Shown piece after piece: positions 1 to 9,656 of a stretch of DNA of 64,000 bases (position 1 is the stretch's first letter; each line of letters opens with the position of its first letter). Location: contig CAZCUX010000002.1 of assembly GCA_964502005.1 (NCBI GenBank), positions 124,001 to 188,000 of the forward strand, in the 5' to 3' direction. The translations under genes were made by a program, and so were the position numbers. Source of the DNA: CAJWOS01 sp964502005. GTDB taxonomy: Bacteria; Myxococcota_A; UBA796; UBA2385. The notes beneath the pieces are model-generated. The model was not told where the DNA came from and did no database searches. It saw only the letters and a program-made list of their open reading frames with translations.

Positions 1-346
1 CGACAAGGTCCGAGGCGAGCCCCCAACCGTCGCCATCGGTGTCGGCGTACCAGTTGGGAAGGGATGGCACATCGTCGACAACCCCGTCACAGTCGTCGTC
101 GATGTTGTTGCAGGTCTCGACGGTGCCCGGATTGATGGCGGCGTTGGTGTCGTCACAATCGGCGCCCAGTGGATAGCCATCGCCGTCTTCGTCCACGTCG
201 TCCCGTGTGGTGCCATCATCACCGCCATCTGTGGTCGAAGTAGAGCCTACAATAGAGTCGCCGTCCTTCTCGACAAACACGATTTCCTTGCCGACGCAAC
301 CTGACAGGGCTGCCGCGAGGCCGAGTTGTCTTCCAATCGCAGCCAT
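1..346 (-). CDS. Lipoprotein with Asp/Cys metal-binding repeats (3' end outside window)
   Basis: Only the N-terminal 115 codons lie in the window; the gene runs off the left edge. It starts at an ATG (346) and opens with a lipoprotein signal whose lipobox is LSGC (Cys 17), so the product is probably exported and lipid-anchored. After a Thr/Gly/Asp linker it shows the pattern DGDGYPLGADCDDTNAAINP, then NNIDDDCDG, and later DTDGDGWG. These Asp-rich, Cys-containing units match the putative metal-binding motif repeats (MopE-like) very frequent in Myxococcota surface proteins, where they are thought to bind calcium or other cations. It is divergent from the MNIO gene at 594. Its total length and C-terminal anchor cannot be judged. 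Confidence 0.8.
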   Translation of the reverse strand, partial: MAAIGRQLGLAAALSGCVGKEIVFVEKDGDSIVGSTSTTDGGDDGTTRDDVDEDGDGYPLGADCDDTNAAINPGTVETCNNIDDDCDGVVDDVPSLPNWYADTDGDGWGLASDLV

Positions 347-593
347 GAGGGACTTCGATGCTGTGGAACCCACACCAACCTCCGCCAGCGACGCCGCCGA
401 CTGCAAACACCCGCAATACGTCGAAGACGACCCATTCCAACCGACATATCGCACCAGTTTAGCTGATGGAACAGCCTGCTGCGTGTCATTTCCGGCACAC
501 AACCCGCAAATCGGGCGCCCTGGGGAAGATCCCGAAGGCTCCACACTTGGCGCGACCTGGATAACCCACCTCTTGTCTTGAAAAGGTCCGCCA

Positions 594-2435
594 ATGTCCC
601 TCTCTTCCTCCATCGCAGACCTCCCGCTCCTGGGTGTCGGCGCGTCGTTGTCGTTTGGGGTCGAGCCAGACCCCGTCGCCCTCGCAGGCCGACCCGATGG
701 CCCCGACTTCATCGAATACGCAGGACCGGTTGACGCACAACCCTTCTTGCCATCCGTTCGAAAGCTCCGCGACCAAGGCATTCCGGTCCTGTACCACCCA
801 AGCTGCTTGAATCTGTGCGGTCCCTGGCCCAATCCTACGGAATGGCTCGAAGCCGTGCATCGACACGTTCATGCGGTGCAATCGCCTTGGCTTGCCCAAG
901 ACGTTTCGGTTTGCTTTGTTGGGGACACACCCGGCTACTCTATCCAACTTGGCTACTTTATTTCCCCCGCGCGCACCGACGCCGGCCTCGCTGAAGCCAT
1001 CGAGCGGGTGCTCGAAGTGCGCAACACCGTCTCTGCACCCTTGTTGTTGGAGCCGCCTCCTGCAATGTTTCGGTGGGGCGACCGGCCAATGCTCGAATGG
1101 CTCAACCAACTTTGCCACGAGACCGACTGCGGCATGTTGCTGGATGCCGGCCATGTGTTGTCCCACGCGCTGCTCGAAGGCGGTGACCCCCTCCAACATG
1201 TCTCGATGGACCTTGTGGCCGAGGTGCATATCGCCGGGGGCATTCTCCATACGCGCGGTGGAAAGAAATACTACGAGGATGCCCACGAGCTGCCGATTCA
1301 GCCAGAGGTCTGGAAGGTGTTTGACCACATCCTCGCCCACGCACCGAACCTCAAGGCAGTGTGCGTCGAATGTGAAGGCGCAGCCACGCAAAGCGTCGCG
1401 ACCGCCATCGAGCGCGTGCGCAACCGCGTGCAGGTCCAGGCCGCCAACGCAGACCTGCGTGCCCATGTCCGAAGCGCCAACAAGCCGGGTGTCTTCGCCG
1501 TGGGCATGGGTCTTCCCCCGAAGCGTGCCCCGAAGCCCAGCCTGCCCATCGACCGTCCCCTCACCGGATATCCCGCCCTGGTCGCGCTTCTGTTTGACGC
1601 GGAGCTTCGCGGTCGTATGCAAGACGACGCCGCATCGGTCGCCGCGCAGTTGGGTTTGGCGCCAGACCTCGCGCAACACACCGATATTGTCGGACTTCAG
1701 CACGAAGCTGAACTTCGCAAGCGCTATCTCATGAGCGCCCTCAGCCGCGCATATCCCCTCACCACCGCTATTCTGGGCAGCAAAGGTGACCACGGCGCGG
1801 CCATCGCCGGCTTCCTGACATCGGACGCATTGTTTGGCGCTCTCGGGGAACGCACCGCGGCGTTTGGCCAACACCTCGCACGCCTCCTTGACTTCGACAC
1901 CACGAGCACGAAGGCAAGCAAGGCCGGCAAAGAGGCCGTCTTGGCCTACGAACAGGCGCTCAACGCCAACGCCGCGTCCATTCGCGCGGCCGTCGCCCGC
2001 GGCCAAGTCGTCCAAGCGCCGCGGGCCCCATCCCCGGCGTCCATTCGCCATGGCACCCTCGCTCTGGCGCCGTTCAGCTTCGTAGTGGAACTCGCGCACC
2101 CCCTCTCCCATGTACACGCCGCGACCGATGGCGCCACCGCGGCCGATGTCTGGCGGCGGGTCTCGAAAAATGACATTGACCCATCGCGCGTAGAGGCCGT
2201 CTTTCGCGCGACACCGGACCCCATCACCATCGTCGCGCGTGGATTTGCGACCTCCGCGACGAACTCTGCCGATTCCCACGCGCTCACCGAGGTTCACCAC
2301 CGCACCGTCGAACTTCGGGGCCGAATGGGTGCCCGCCTGCAATCCCTGGTTGGCGAGCGCCTGGGCGACCTCCCTCCCGCGACGGCAAGCCTCGCGCGTT
2401 CGCTCGTCGACGCCGGAGTACTCACGCTCACCTAA
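594..2435 (+). CDS. MNIO (DUF692/MbnB-type) multinuclear iron oxidase with large C-terminal extension
   Basis: The first ~290 residues form a DUF692/MNIO TIM barrel, the family of MbnB and TglH, iron enzymes that modify Cys or other residues of ribosomal peptides. The expected ligand pattern is intact: His68 (YHPSCLNL), Glu153 (LLLEPPP), Asp184 and His187 (LLDAGH), His212 (VHIAGG), Asp229 and His231 (EDAHELP), Glu259. Residues ~330-613 are an extra helical region not found in stand-alone MNIO proteins. By analogy with MNIO systems it may replace the separate partner protein that binds the precursor; that is inference. The start follows AAAAGG in a short leader. No certain precursor-peptide gene is adjacent. 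The function of the extension is unknown. Confidence 0.8.
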   Translation: MSLSSSIADLPLLGVGASLSFGVEPDPVALAGRPDGPDFIEYAGPVDAQPFLPSVRKLRDQGIPVLYHPSCLNLCGPWPNPTEWLEAVHRHVHAVQSPWLAQDVSVCFVGDTPGYSIQLGYFISPARTDAGLAEAIERVLEVRNTVSAPLLLEPPPAMFRWGDRPMLEWLNQLCHETDCGMLLDAGHVLSHALLEGGDPLQHVSMDLVAEVHIAGGILHTRGGKKYYEDAHELPIQPEVWKVFDHILAHAPNLKAVCVECEGAATQSVATAIERVRNRVQVQAANADLRAHVRSANKPGVFAVGMGLPPKRAPKPSLPIDRPLTGYPALVALLFDAELRGRMQDDAASVAAQLGLAPDLAQHTDIVGLQHEAELRKRYLMSALSRAYPLTTAILGSKGDHGAAIAGFLTSDALFGALGERTAAFGQHLARLLDFDTTSTKASKAGKEAVLAYEQALNANAASIRAAVARGQVVQAPRAPSPASIRHGTLALAPFSFVVELAHPLSHVHAATDGATAADVWRRVSKNDIDPSRVEAVFRATPDPITIVARGFATSATNSADSHALTEVHHRTVELRGRMGARLQSLVGERLGDLPPATASLARSLVDAGVLTLT

Positions 2436-2441
2436 GCCCGC

Positions 2442-2470
2442 GGTGCCCCCAACGTAAGGGGGGGGACACC
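2442..2470 (+). terminator. Possible stem-loop after the MNIO gene
   Basis: Seven bases after the MNIO stop, GGTGCCCCC can pair with GGGGG-a-CACC, giving a nine-pair GC stem with one bulged A. No T-tract follows, so an intrinsic terminator is only possible, not shown. Confidence 0.35.
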
Positions 2471-2558
2471 CGGCACCCGCCATGCATCGGAACCGCAATC
2501 ACACCACAGATTGCCCGCCGCGCTGCCGATAGAGCATGACGAATCCCCCGTGACCCCA

Positions 2559-4337
2559 ATGCCGCTGACCCACTGGCTCGACCGCTTTCTGCATCCAGAT
2601 GTCCGTGATGGCAGCGAGCCCCAGCGCTTGTTCCGCGGTCGTGCCCTGGTGTTGAGTGGGCTTGGCGCGTTTGGCACCGCCGGGGGCATTTTGGCCCTGC
2701 GCACCGCCAACAACACCCTCACACCAACGTTTTTGACCGCAGCGGTCATTGGGCTCGGTTTGTGCGGCCTCATCCTCACATCGCTGCGGTTTTCGGTTCG
2801 CCACAAAGAAACGGGAATGCTGGCGCTCATCGGCATCTCCGCTTTGCTTTACCAGTGAATCCTCGACGACGGAGGCATCCACAGCATCGCGGTGGTGTGG
2901 ACCCCCCTCGTTCCCGTTGTCGCCGTGCTCGCATTCGGTCGAACCATCGGATGGCTCAGCGCGCTCGGGGTGGTGCTTGCCAATGCGGCCGTTGCATTCC
3001 CCGAATTGAGCAATATTTCCATCGGACCACCCAGCGCAACCAATAGTGTTCGTGCGTTTAGCGCCACGCTTGCGGTTATCGTCGAGCTTGGCTTTATGAC
3101 ACTCTGGAGGAGCGAGCGGGACCAGCATGACCGCGCCCAAGAGGCCACGAACGCGGCGTTGCGCGCGAGCCTCGAAGAACTTGCCGTACGGACCAAAGAA
3201 GCCGAAGACCTTGCGGCGATGCGGTCCCAGCTCATCACCGTTGTCTCCCACGAACTCAACACCCCGTTGAACGGCATTGTCGGACTCGCCGAAACGCTCA
3301 CGCTTTCGGCGTGCAACGAAGAGCAAAGCCGGAACGCCCGAAACCTCCACCACTCCGCCGTTCTACTTGAAAACCTCATCCGAGACCTGTTGGAGCTTAC
3401 GCGCCTCGAACGAGAGTCTATCCGCGCCCTCCCCGAGCCCACCCACATTCCCCAACTGGTCACCGACCTCGTGGAGCTCCTTCGCGGAAAGGCCGACGCC
3501 CGCGGACTCGCCATTCAAAGCAGCCTGCCGGAAGCGATGCCACTGGTCCTGGTTGACGCGTCGCGTATTCGACAAGTCTTACTGAATCTTATTCAGAACG
3601 CCATCAAGTTCACCGCCGATGGCTTCGTCGCGATTCGGGTCCACGCCACCCCCCTCCCGAACCAACATCTACATCTACAAATCGACGTAGAGGACTCCGG
3701 GCCCGGTATCGCCCCCGCCGACCAAGCCCGCATTTTCGAGCGATTCGAACAGGGCGACCCCAACATTCGTCGCCGCCATGGCGGAACCGGCTTGGGCCTG
3801 GCGGTCGTTCGGGAAGTCATCCACGGTCTGGGCGGCAAATCCGGCGTGGAGTCACGGCTTGGGGAAGGTTCCCGTTTTTGGGTTTCGCTCGACGTGCCCG
3901 TGGTAACGACGGAAAACGCCACCCGTCCCACGCACCCGATGGTTGGGCGTGTGCTCGTCGTCGATGACAATCCCATCAACCTTCTGGTTGCCGCGCAGCT
4001 CCTGCGAAGCCTGGGCCACGAGGTGCAAACGGCCGCTGGCGGTGTCGAGGCCTTGTCTACCATCGACCAATTCGATGCCGACGTTGTTCTGATGGACTGC
4101 ATGATGCCCGACCTCACGGGCTGGCAAACCACAGAACGACTGCGCGCCCAGGGATGCGACCTACCCATTATCGCCGTGACCGCCGATGCTTCCGCCGAAG
4201 CGCGGGCGCGGTCCCTCTCCTCCGGCAGGGACGACCACCTCACCAAGCCCCTCCGCCGCGAACAGCTGGGGCGACTCATCGACCGCTATTTGCATCAACG
4301 CCGCACTTTGGCCGCCCCATCGGAAGCGTCACGGTGA
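2559..4337 (+). pseudogene. Hybrid histidine kinase interrupted by an in-frame TGA at codon 100
   Basis: Read from the ATG at 2559, one uninterrupted frame of 593 codons encodes a membrane sensor kinase, except for a TGA at 2856-2858. Before it come two to three membrane helices; after it the helices continue, followed by a coiled linker, HisKA (VVSHELNTP, His at codon 231), HATPase_c (NLIQNAIKF, DSGPGI, GGTGLGLAV) and a receiver domain (VLVVDD, VLMDCMMPD, TKP). The TGA sits where a TGG Trp codon would fit. Alternatives are a recent nonsense mutation, a sequencing error, readthrough, or separate translation of the distal part from GTG 2892, which lacks a well-spaced ribosome site. A TTG (2511) or GTG (2550) start is also possible. 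The 3' end overlaps the convergent exporter gene by 9 bp. Confidence 0.75.
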
Positions 4338-6662
4338 GGCCGCTCCGGCACGACGCGCGACCGCCAACCAACCCAGCTGCACCATTGCGGGCACCATGAG
4401 CAGGTCTGCCAACACGGCGAATACAAGAACCATCGGCAGCAGCGTACCGAGAATCCACAGCGAATAATAATCGGACAACGCGCACGGCAAGAAGCCCACC
4501 ACAAGCACCACCGTCGTCATCAATATCGCACGTCCAGCAAAGTCAAAAGTCCGGCGAATCGCCACACGGCGGTCGGGCGACCGCCCCGCTTCTGCGCGGT
4601 ACCGCATCAAGAAATGAATCGTGTCATCGACGCCGATTCCTATTGCAAGCATCGCAATGATGGCTGTGTCGGTGTCTACGTCCACCCAAGCGACACCCAG
4701 AACGCCTCCCAGCCACACCAGCGGCAGCAAGTTGGGGACCATCGACACCAAGCCCAATCGCCAGGAACGAAGTCCCAACGCCATCAACAGCGCCACAATG
4801 CCAACCGAAAAGCCGACGCCCTGCTCTTGCCCCGCGACAATGCGGTCAATCCACGCCCCCATGAGCGACGACAAGCCCGTCGCTTCGACGCGCACGGTGT
4901 TCGGCAGCATTTGCTGGGCCAACGACTCGATTGCGACGGCCTTTTCCCGTGTCGCCCGCATGCCGGCGTGGTCTACACGGACCACCATACGCGCCCGTTG
5001 CCGCTCAAAATCCAGCAACCGGTCGAGGTCCTCCCCTCCCGACATCTCGAAAAGCAAAAGCTCCTGCGCCACTGCTTCCCGCGTTGCGGGGAGGGAGCGG
5101 CCGTCGCCTCCGCCTACCTTCTCGTGCAATAGCCGCAGCGCATCCACAATCGACGCCGCTTGGGCGATGCCGGGCAAGCGCTCGACTTCGTCCTGAAATG
5201 CAGCCAGCGCGACGAGGGTATTGGGTTCCAGGAGCGCATCGGGAGACGAAGCGTCGACAAAAACCTGCACCACGTCATCGCTCACAAATCGTTCCCCAAG
5301 CCACCGCGCATCGACCTGAAGGCGATGGGAGTCGTCGACCCGGCGCACAAGGTCGGCATCCACGTTCATCTGCGAAGCACCGGCCAACGCGACCACCATC
5401 AGCGCCAAAAAAACGGCCGTGACGGAGCGCGGAAACGTAGTCGATAAATGGGCACACATATCCACAATGTCGTCCAATCGACGGTCCAAATGGGCGACGG
5501 CCGTGCGCCAACGACCTGGGGGCAATGGTTCTGCAGCGGTGTCCGCCGGATTGTCGAGTCCAAACGACAACAAGACCGGCACGACCGTCATTGCCAGCAA
5601 CAATGCGAGCGCTACGCCCGTCCCCAAGGTCAGTCCCATTTGCTGAAACATCGGCGTGGGCACAAAGACGAGGCTCACAAAGCCAACAAAAGTAGTGACA
5701 CTCGTAAGCATACAGGCCCGCCCTACATCGGATGCGCTGGCCAAAATCGCGGCCTCATTGTCCCGCCCCAAGCGCCGTTCTTGCTCCCAGGCACTCCACA
5801 GGTGGATGACATCCGAAAATCCAACCACGACCACCACCAACGGAACCGCCGTCACCATGATGCTGAACACGGGGTCGACAAGGGACGACAGCGCCATGGT
5901 CCACAGCATCGCAATTCCCGCGATACCAACGCTCACCAACGCAGGCATCAAGCGACGAAACACGGCCATCACCACGACCAATAGGCAAACCATCGACAGC
6001 GGCAGCAAAAAATAGAGATTGTCCCAAGCGAGGTGGAGCATCTCGACCAAGAGCACGGGGAAGCCCGCCCGATGAACCTCCAAAGCGCCCAACCCCACAG
6101 CGTTCACTTGGTCATCCAACAACTGAATGTCTTGCAGACCTTGCTCCGCTGTGCGGTCGGGGTCGACGGCCAGCTCGACCAAAACAGCGACACTGTGCCG
6201 GTCAGTGCCCACAAATACGCCCCCCACCCCAGGGTCGGCCAGGGCGTCGTCCACCGTCGCGCCCTCCCCCCACGGCATCACCGTCAGGTTTCCGTCCGTC
6301 CCCGCGACCCGCTGGAGGGTTGCGACACTGTCCGCGCGCAGCAGGCCTGGAATCGCGCCCACTGCTGCATCCAATGCAGACAGCTGCGCCAAGAGCTCCG
6401 GCGCCAAGGGGTCGTCCACCGAAAAGCCGAGCAGCACATGCTCATCGTTGCCAAAGCGCTGCGAAGACTCCAAGTACGACGCATAATCGGGGCTGTCGCC
6501 GAAAAATAGCTTCTGGAGGGTGCTTCCGACGGTGACGCGGGTCAGGAGTCCGACCGAAGCGACCGAAAGCACCGCCACCACAACCAAGACCGCAACACGA
6601 TGGGCAAGAATGAAACGAAACCAGCGCACATAAGGGTCGTTGGGGTCGATGTCGTGGGACAT
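4329..6662 (-). CDS. RND superfamily (MMPL/HpnN-type) exporter
   Basis: This 777-residue protein has the two-fold RND layout: an N-terminal membrane helix, a periplasmic loop, a bundle of five to six helices (around LPLSMVCLLVVVMAVFRRLM through LALLLAMTVVPVLLSFGL), then a second helix-loop-bundle copy ending near residue 770. The segments DVIHLWSAW and DDTIHFLMRY are the paired MMPL/SSD-like motifs at equivalent positions in the repeats. The family exports lipids, hopanoids or other hydrophobic substrates using the proton gradient; the substrate here is unknown. It is about 300 residues shorter than drug-efflux RND pumps, consistent with the MMPL branch. No membrane-fusion or outer-membrane partner is adjacent. 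Confidence 0.85.
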   Translation of the reverse strand: MSHDIDPNDPYVRWFRFILAHRVAVLVVVAVLSVASVGLLTRVTVGSTLQKLFFGDSPDYASYLESSQRFGNDEHVLLGFSVDDPLAPELLAQLSALDAAVGAIPGLLRADSVATLQRVAGTDGNLTVMPWGEGATVDDALADPGVGGVFVGTDRHSVAVLVELAVDPDRTAEQGLQDIQLLDDQVNAVGLGALEVHRAGFPVLLVEMLHLAWDNLYFLLPLSMVCLLVVVMAVFRRLMPALVSVGIAGIAMLWTMALSSLVDPVFSIMVTAVPLVVVVVGFSDVIHLWSAWEQERRLGRDNEAAILASASDVGRACMLTSVTTFVGFVSLVFVPTPMFQQMGLTLGTGVALALLLAMTVVPVLLSFGLDNPADTAAEPLPPGRWRTAVAHLDRRLDDIVDMCAHLSTTFPRSVTAVFLALMVVALAGASQMNVDADLVRRVDDSHRLQVDARWLGERFVSDDVVQVFVDASSPDALLEPNTLVALAAFQDEVERLPGIAQAASIVDALRLLHEKVGGGDGRSLPATREAVAQELLLFEMSGGEDLDRLLDFERQRARMVVRVDHAGMRATREKAVAIESLAQQMLPNTVRVEATGLSSLMGAWIDRIVAGQEQGVGFSVGIVALLMALGLRSWRLGLVSMVPNLLPLVWLGGVLGVAWVDVDTDTAIIAMLAIGIGVDDTIHFLMRYRAEAGRSPDRRVAIRRTFDFAGRAILMTTVVLVVGFLPCALSDYYSLWILGTLLPMVLVFAVLADLLMVPAMVQLGWLAVARRAGAASP

Positions 6663-7192
6663 GTGGGTGCCTCGGCGGAAGCGCTAGAATCGAACCGCCG
6701 TTCGCAAACGGCAAACCCGCGCAACACAGCCCGCTACTGTACCGGTCGGCGGGGACAAAAGTACCAAAGCGGCGCGGGGAAGCGCCCGTTCGGCGCGCTC
6801 GGGGAGATGCCCCTACCCCAACGCGCAAGGGTTTTTCGGCGCAGTTTTTGCGCGCGCGAAAAAATTGCGGCCGGAGCCGGCTTGTCGAGAGCGAAGCGCC
6901 CGCGCCTGCCACCTGATTTTCACCCATCTCTCACGCGACCGCGGCACCGCAACGGGTCGCTCGACCTGCGGCCCGAAATCGACCGCACCCCCCCGGTGCC
7001 AGCCCCTTGCCCCCTCACCGCAAAGCGCCTTCAAAACGCCATTTTCGAGTCCTACCTCATTCCCGATCGAGCCGCGACCCCTGCCCTATCGCTGCGCTCC
7101 CAGCGGTGTAGGGTGGAGGTGCAACGGCCCCCTGCAGCCGCGGGTGTGGACCGCCGCGACCGAAGTGGCGATTGATTTCAAAGGAGTTGCGG
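6663..7192. other. Divergent intergenic region with one long imperfect inverted repeat
   Basis: This 530-bp interval separates the exporter from thymidine kinase and holds no convincing coding frame. Its clearest structure is at 6832-6863: TTTTTCG-GCGCA, a GTTTT loop, TGCGC, three unpaired bases, then CGAAAAA, a 12-pair stem with T's and A's at its base. Both genes are transcribed away from it, so it is not a terminator of either. No known RNA family was recognised. Confidence 0.5.
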
Positions 7193-7822
7193 ATGCTCGG
7201 ACATCCCCACCTCATGCCCCAGAATGTCGGCTGGATCGAAGTCGTCACGGGGTGTATGTTTTCCGGAAAGACCGAAGAGCTCATCCGACGGCTACGACGG
7301 GCACAATACGCCCGCCAACCCGTTGTGGTGTTCAAGCCCAAGATTGACGATCGATACGCGAAAGACAGCGTGGGGTCGCACTCGGGGCAGCGCATGCCTT
7401 CGTTCCAAATCAGCCACAGTTCCGAAATTGTGCCTCTGGTAGGCGACGCCGTGGTCGTCGGCATCGACGAGGCGCAGTTTTTCGACAATGAACTCGTCGA
7501 AGTTTGCAATCGGCTCGCCAACGAAGGTCGACGGGTGGTCGTCGCGGGTCTGGACCTCGACTACCGCGGCGTCCCATTCGAGCCGATTCCGCACTTGATG
7601 GCCGTCGCCGAGTACGTCACCAAAAACCTGGCGATTTGTGTGGTCTGCGGCAACCCCGCTGACCGCTCCCAACGTCTCGTCAACCGCGGAAGCCGCGTGT
7701 TGGTCGGTGAGGCCGACGCCTACGAGGCCCGCTGTCGCCTTCATTGGAACCCGAACACCTTCGAATCGGTCCAAGAGCGCTTGCCGTTGGGCGAAAACTT
7801 GGCCTCCAATACAGAGCCCTGA
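7193..7822 (+). CDS. tdk: Thymidine kinase (type II)
   Basis: This enzyme phosphorylates thymidine to dTMP in the pyrimidine salvage pathway. The 209-residue protein has the P-loop GCMFSGKT (20-27), the DEAQFF motif with the catalytic Glu, the lasso segment with AGLDLDYRG, and a C-terminal zinc site made of CVVCG and CRLH. The ATG at 7193 is preferred because AAGGAG lies six bases upstream; an in-frame TTG at 7172 lies before that ribosome site. It ends 9 bp from the convergent zinc-ribbon gene. Confidence 0.95.
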   Translation: MLGHPHLMPQNVGWIEVVTGCMFSGKTEELIRRLRRAQYARQPVVVFKPKIDDRYAKDSVGSHSGQRMPSFQISHSSEIVPLVGDAVVVGIDEAQFFDNELVEVCNRLANEGRRVVVAGLDLDYRGVPFEPIPHLMAVAEYVTKNLAICVVCGNPADRSQRLVNRGSRVLVGEADAYEARCRLHWNPNTFESVQERLPLGENLASNTEP

Positions 7823-7831
7823 GCGCGAACC

Positions 7832-8329
7832 TCAGGCCACGCGGCGGAGCACCACGACGAAAGGCCCGACCAATGCCTCTATCTCGGCGTTGGCCCACGC
7901 CGTAAGGTCGGGACCACTTGCGTCGATGAACACCAAGGCACATCGGCCGACCCGGAATGGAGGTCGGGCCACGAGCCCATGTACGTCGCCAGACCAGCCG
8001 CACGCGGGGCACTGAAGGTCGAGCGCGCCTGCATTTCGTCGGACTTCGAGTGTGTGGGCGAAGACCGAAGCCATGGGGGCACGGCAACCAGGGCAAGATA
8101 CCGCCGTTCCCCCAAGTTGGTTTCCGTAGACAACACGGCTGGAGGGGACGTCCCACGCGAGGTTTGCCGCACCGCCTCCGACCACAAAGCGCGCCGTGGG
8201 TGCGCCCTGCACACAGGCCCCGTCTCGATTCCAGCGCGCAATTGCGTCGTCTACCGCACTGCGCACCACCACATGGTCAACTGCGAGCGGAACACAAAGC
8301 AAGTCGAGACGATGGTTGTTGCGCGGCAT
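7832..8329 (-). CDS. Hypothetical protein with a zinc-ribbon CxxC pair
   Basis: A 165-residue protein that I do not assign to a family. The ATG at 8329 is preceded by GGAG with seven-base spacing. The C-terminal half contains SCPGC and QCPACGW about 30 residues apart, the four-Cys pattern of a zinc ribbon. The first part (RLDLLCVPLAVDHVVVRSAV) is hydrophobic but too polar for a clear membrane helix. It is convergent with tdk and divergent from the aldolase, so it is probably transcribed alone. Nucleic-acid or protein binding is possible, but nothing in the context supports either. Confidence 0.6.
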   Translation of the reverse strand: MPRNNHRLDLLCVPLAVDHVVVRSAVDDAIARWNRDGACVQGAPTARFVVGGGAANLAWDVPSSRVVYGNQLGGTAVSCPGCRAPMASVFAHTLEVRRNAGALDLQCPACGWSGDVHGLVARPPFRVGRCALVFIDASGPDLTAWANAEIEALVGPFVVVLRRVA

Positions 8330-8455
8330 TCGGGGTCTCCGATTCCGTCGACGGACGGTCACACACCAAGCGGCGGAATTTGGATACAACCGGATTATCT
8401 GACGACTTGGACAGCCACCGCACGTTACGCGCGGCACCCCTCCTGGGAGAACCTC

Positions 8456-9532
8456 ATGTCTGCTCGCATGGACGACATTGTCAAGTACCTCGGCACCGAA
8501 GCCGACTCACTTCTCAACCATACCAGCACAGCCATTCCCAAAGAGCGCCTGCATCTGCCGGGTTCCGACTTCGTAGACCGGATCTTTGCCCCCTCCGACC
8601 GCAACATTCGGGTGATGCGCAACCTGCAGCAGCTCTTTGGTACCGGCCGCCTCGCGAACACGGGCTACTTGAGCATTCTCCCCGTCGACCAGGGCATCGA
8701 ACACGCCGGTGGCGCCAGCTTCGCCAAGAACCCGGACTATTTCGATCCCTCCAACATTGTGGAATTGGCAATCGAAGGCGGCTGCAACGCCGTCGCCACT
8801 ACCAACGGCGTATTGTCGATGGTGGCGCGCAAATACGCGCACAAGATTCCGATGGTCCTCAAGATCAACCACAACGAGCTGTTGACCGTCCCCAATCAGT
8901 TCGACCAAATCATGTTCGCCCAAATCGAACAGGCCTATGAAATGGGCTGCGCCGCCGTCGGTGCCACGATTTACTTCGGTAGCCCCGAGTCTGGTCGCCA
9001 GATTGTCGAAGTAATGCAGGCCTTCGCGCATGCCCACGATCTTGGAATGGCCACGATTCTGTGGTGTTATCTGCGCAATCCCGCATTCAAGACGGGCGGC
9101 GTCGACTACCACGAGAGCGCCGACCTCACCGGTCAAGCCAACCACTTGGGCGTCACGATTCAGGCCGACATCATCAAGCAGAAGCAGCCCACCGTGAACG
9201 GCGGCTACCGCGCAATGAACATGGGCAACTCGGCGTATGGCCGGTTCGACAACCGCATCTACACCGAGATGTGCACCGAGCACCCCATCGATATGACGCG
9301 CTACCAGGTCGCCAACTGCTATATGGGCCGCGCCGGCCTCATCAACTCCGGCGGCGCGAGCGGTTCCGACGACCTCGCCCAAGCCGTGCGCACCGCCGTC
9401 ATCAACAAACGTGCGGGTGGGATGGGCCTCATCAGCGGTCGCAAAGCCTTCCAAAAGCCGCGCGCCGAGGGAGTAGCGCTCCTGCACGCAATTCAGGATG
9501 TCTATCTCGAAGACAAGGTGACCATCGCCTGA
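8456..9532 (+). CDS. fbaB: Class I fructose-bisphosphate aldolase (FbaB/DhnA type)
   Basis: This 358-residue protein closely resembles E. coli FbaB over its length: GYLSILPVDQGIEH, GATIYFGSPES, DYHESADLTGQANHLG, ADIIKQKQ with the Schiff-base Lys near 241, and RYQVANCYMGRAGLINSGG. It cleaves fructose-1,6-bisphosphate to triose phosphates without metal, in glycolysis or gluconeogenesis in the cytoplasm. GGGAGA lies five bases before the ATG. It appears monocistronic. In the gap after it, CACATC and GATGTG (9562-9582) can form a weak stem-loop. Confidence 0.97.
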   Translation: MSARMDDIVKYLGTEADSLLNHTSTAIPKERLHLPGSDFVDRIFAPSDRNIRVMRNLQQLFGTGRLANTGYLSILPVDQGIEHAGGASFAKNPDYFDPSNIVELAIEGGCNAVATTNGVLSMVARKYAHKIPMVLKINHNELLTVPNQFDQIMFAQIEQAYEMGCAAVGATIYFGSPESGRQIVEVMQAFAHAHDLGMATILWCYLRNPAFKTGGVDYHESADLTGQANHLGVTIQADIIKQKQPTVNGGYRAMNMGNSAYGRFDNRIYTEMCTEHPIDMTRYQVANCYMGRAGLINSGGASGSDDLAQAVRTAVINKRAGGMGLISGRKAFQKPRAEGVALLHAIQDVYLEDKVTIA

Positions 9533-9656
9533 GCACACCATTTCCGCGGAATAGAAAAAGCCACATCCGCGGACAAGATGTGTAAGGAACACGAGGGGCC
9601 ATCGTTTGTCAGAAGAAGCCCGGGCCCAGGCGGCCCGCAACCATCGGAGGCTCTCG

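Noticed and set aside
486..2498. 670-codon open frame on the minus strand opposite the MNIO gene
   Set aside because: It is an antisense frame kept open by high GC; the product is Arg/Gly-rich with no motif, while the plus strand encodes a clear enzyme.
2856..2880. Selenocysteine insertion element after the TGA in the histidine kinase
   Set aside because: The CCTC/GAGG stem has only four pairs, and a Sec residue in a membrane helix of a sensor kinase has no precedent I know; a nonsense change is simpler.
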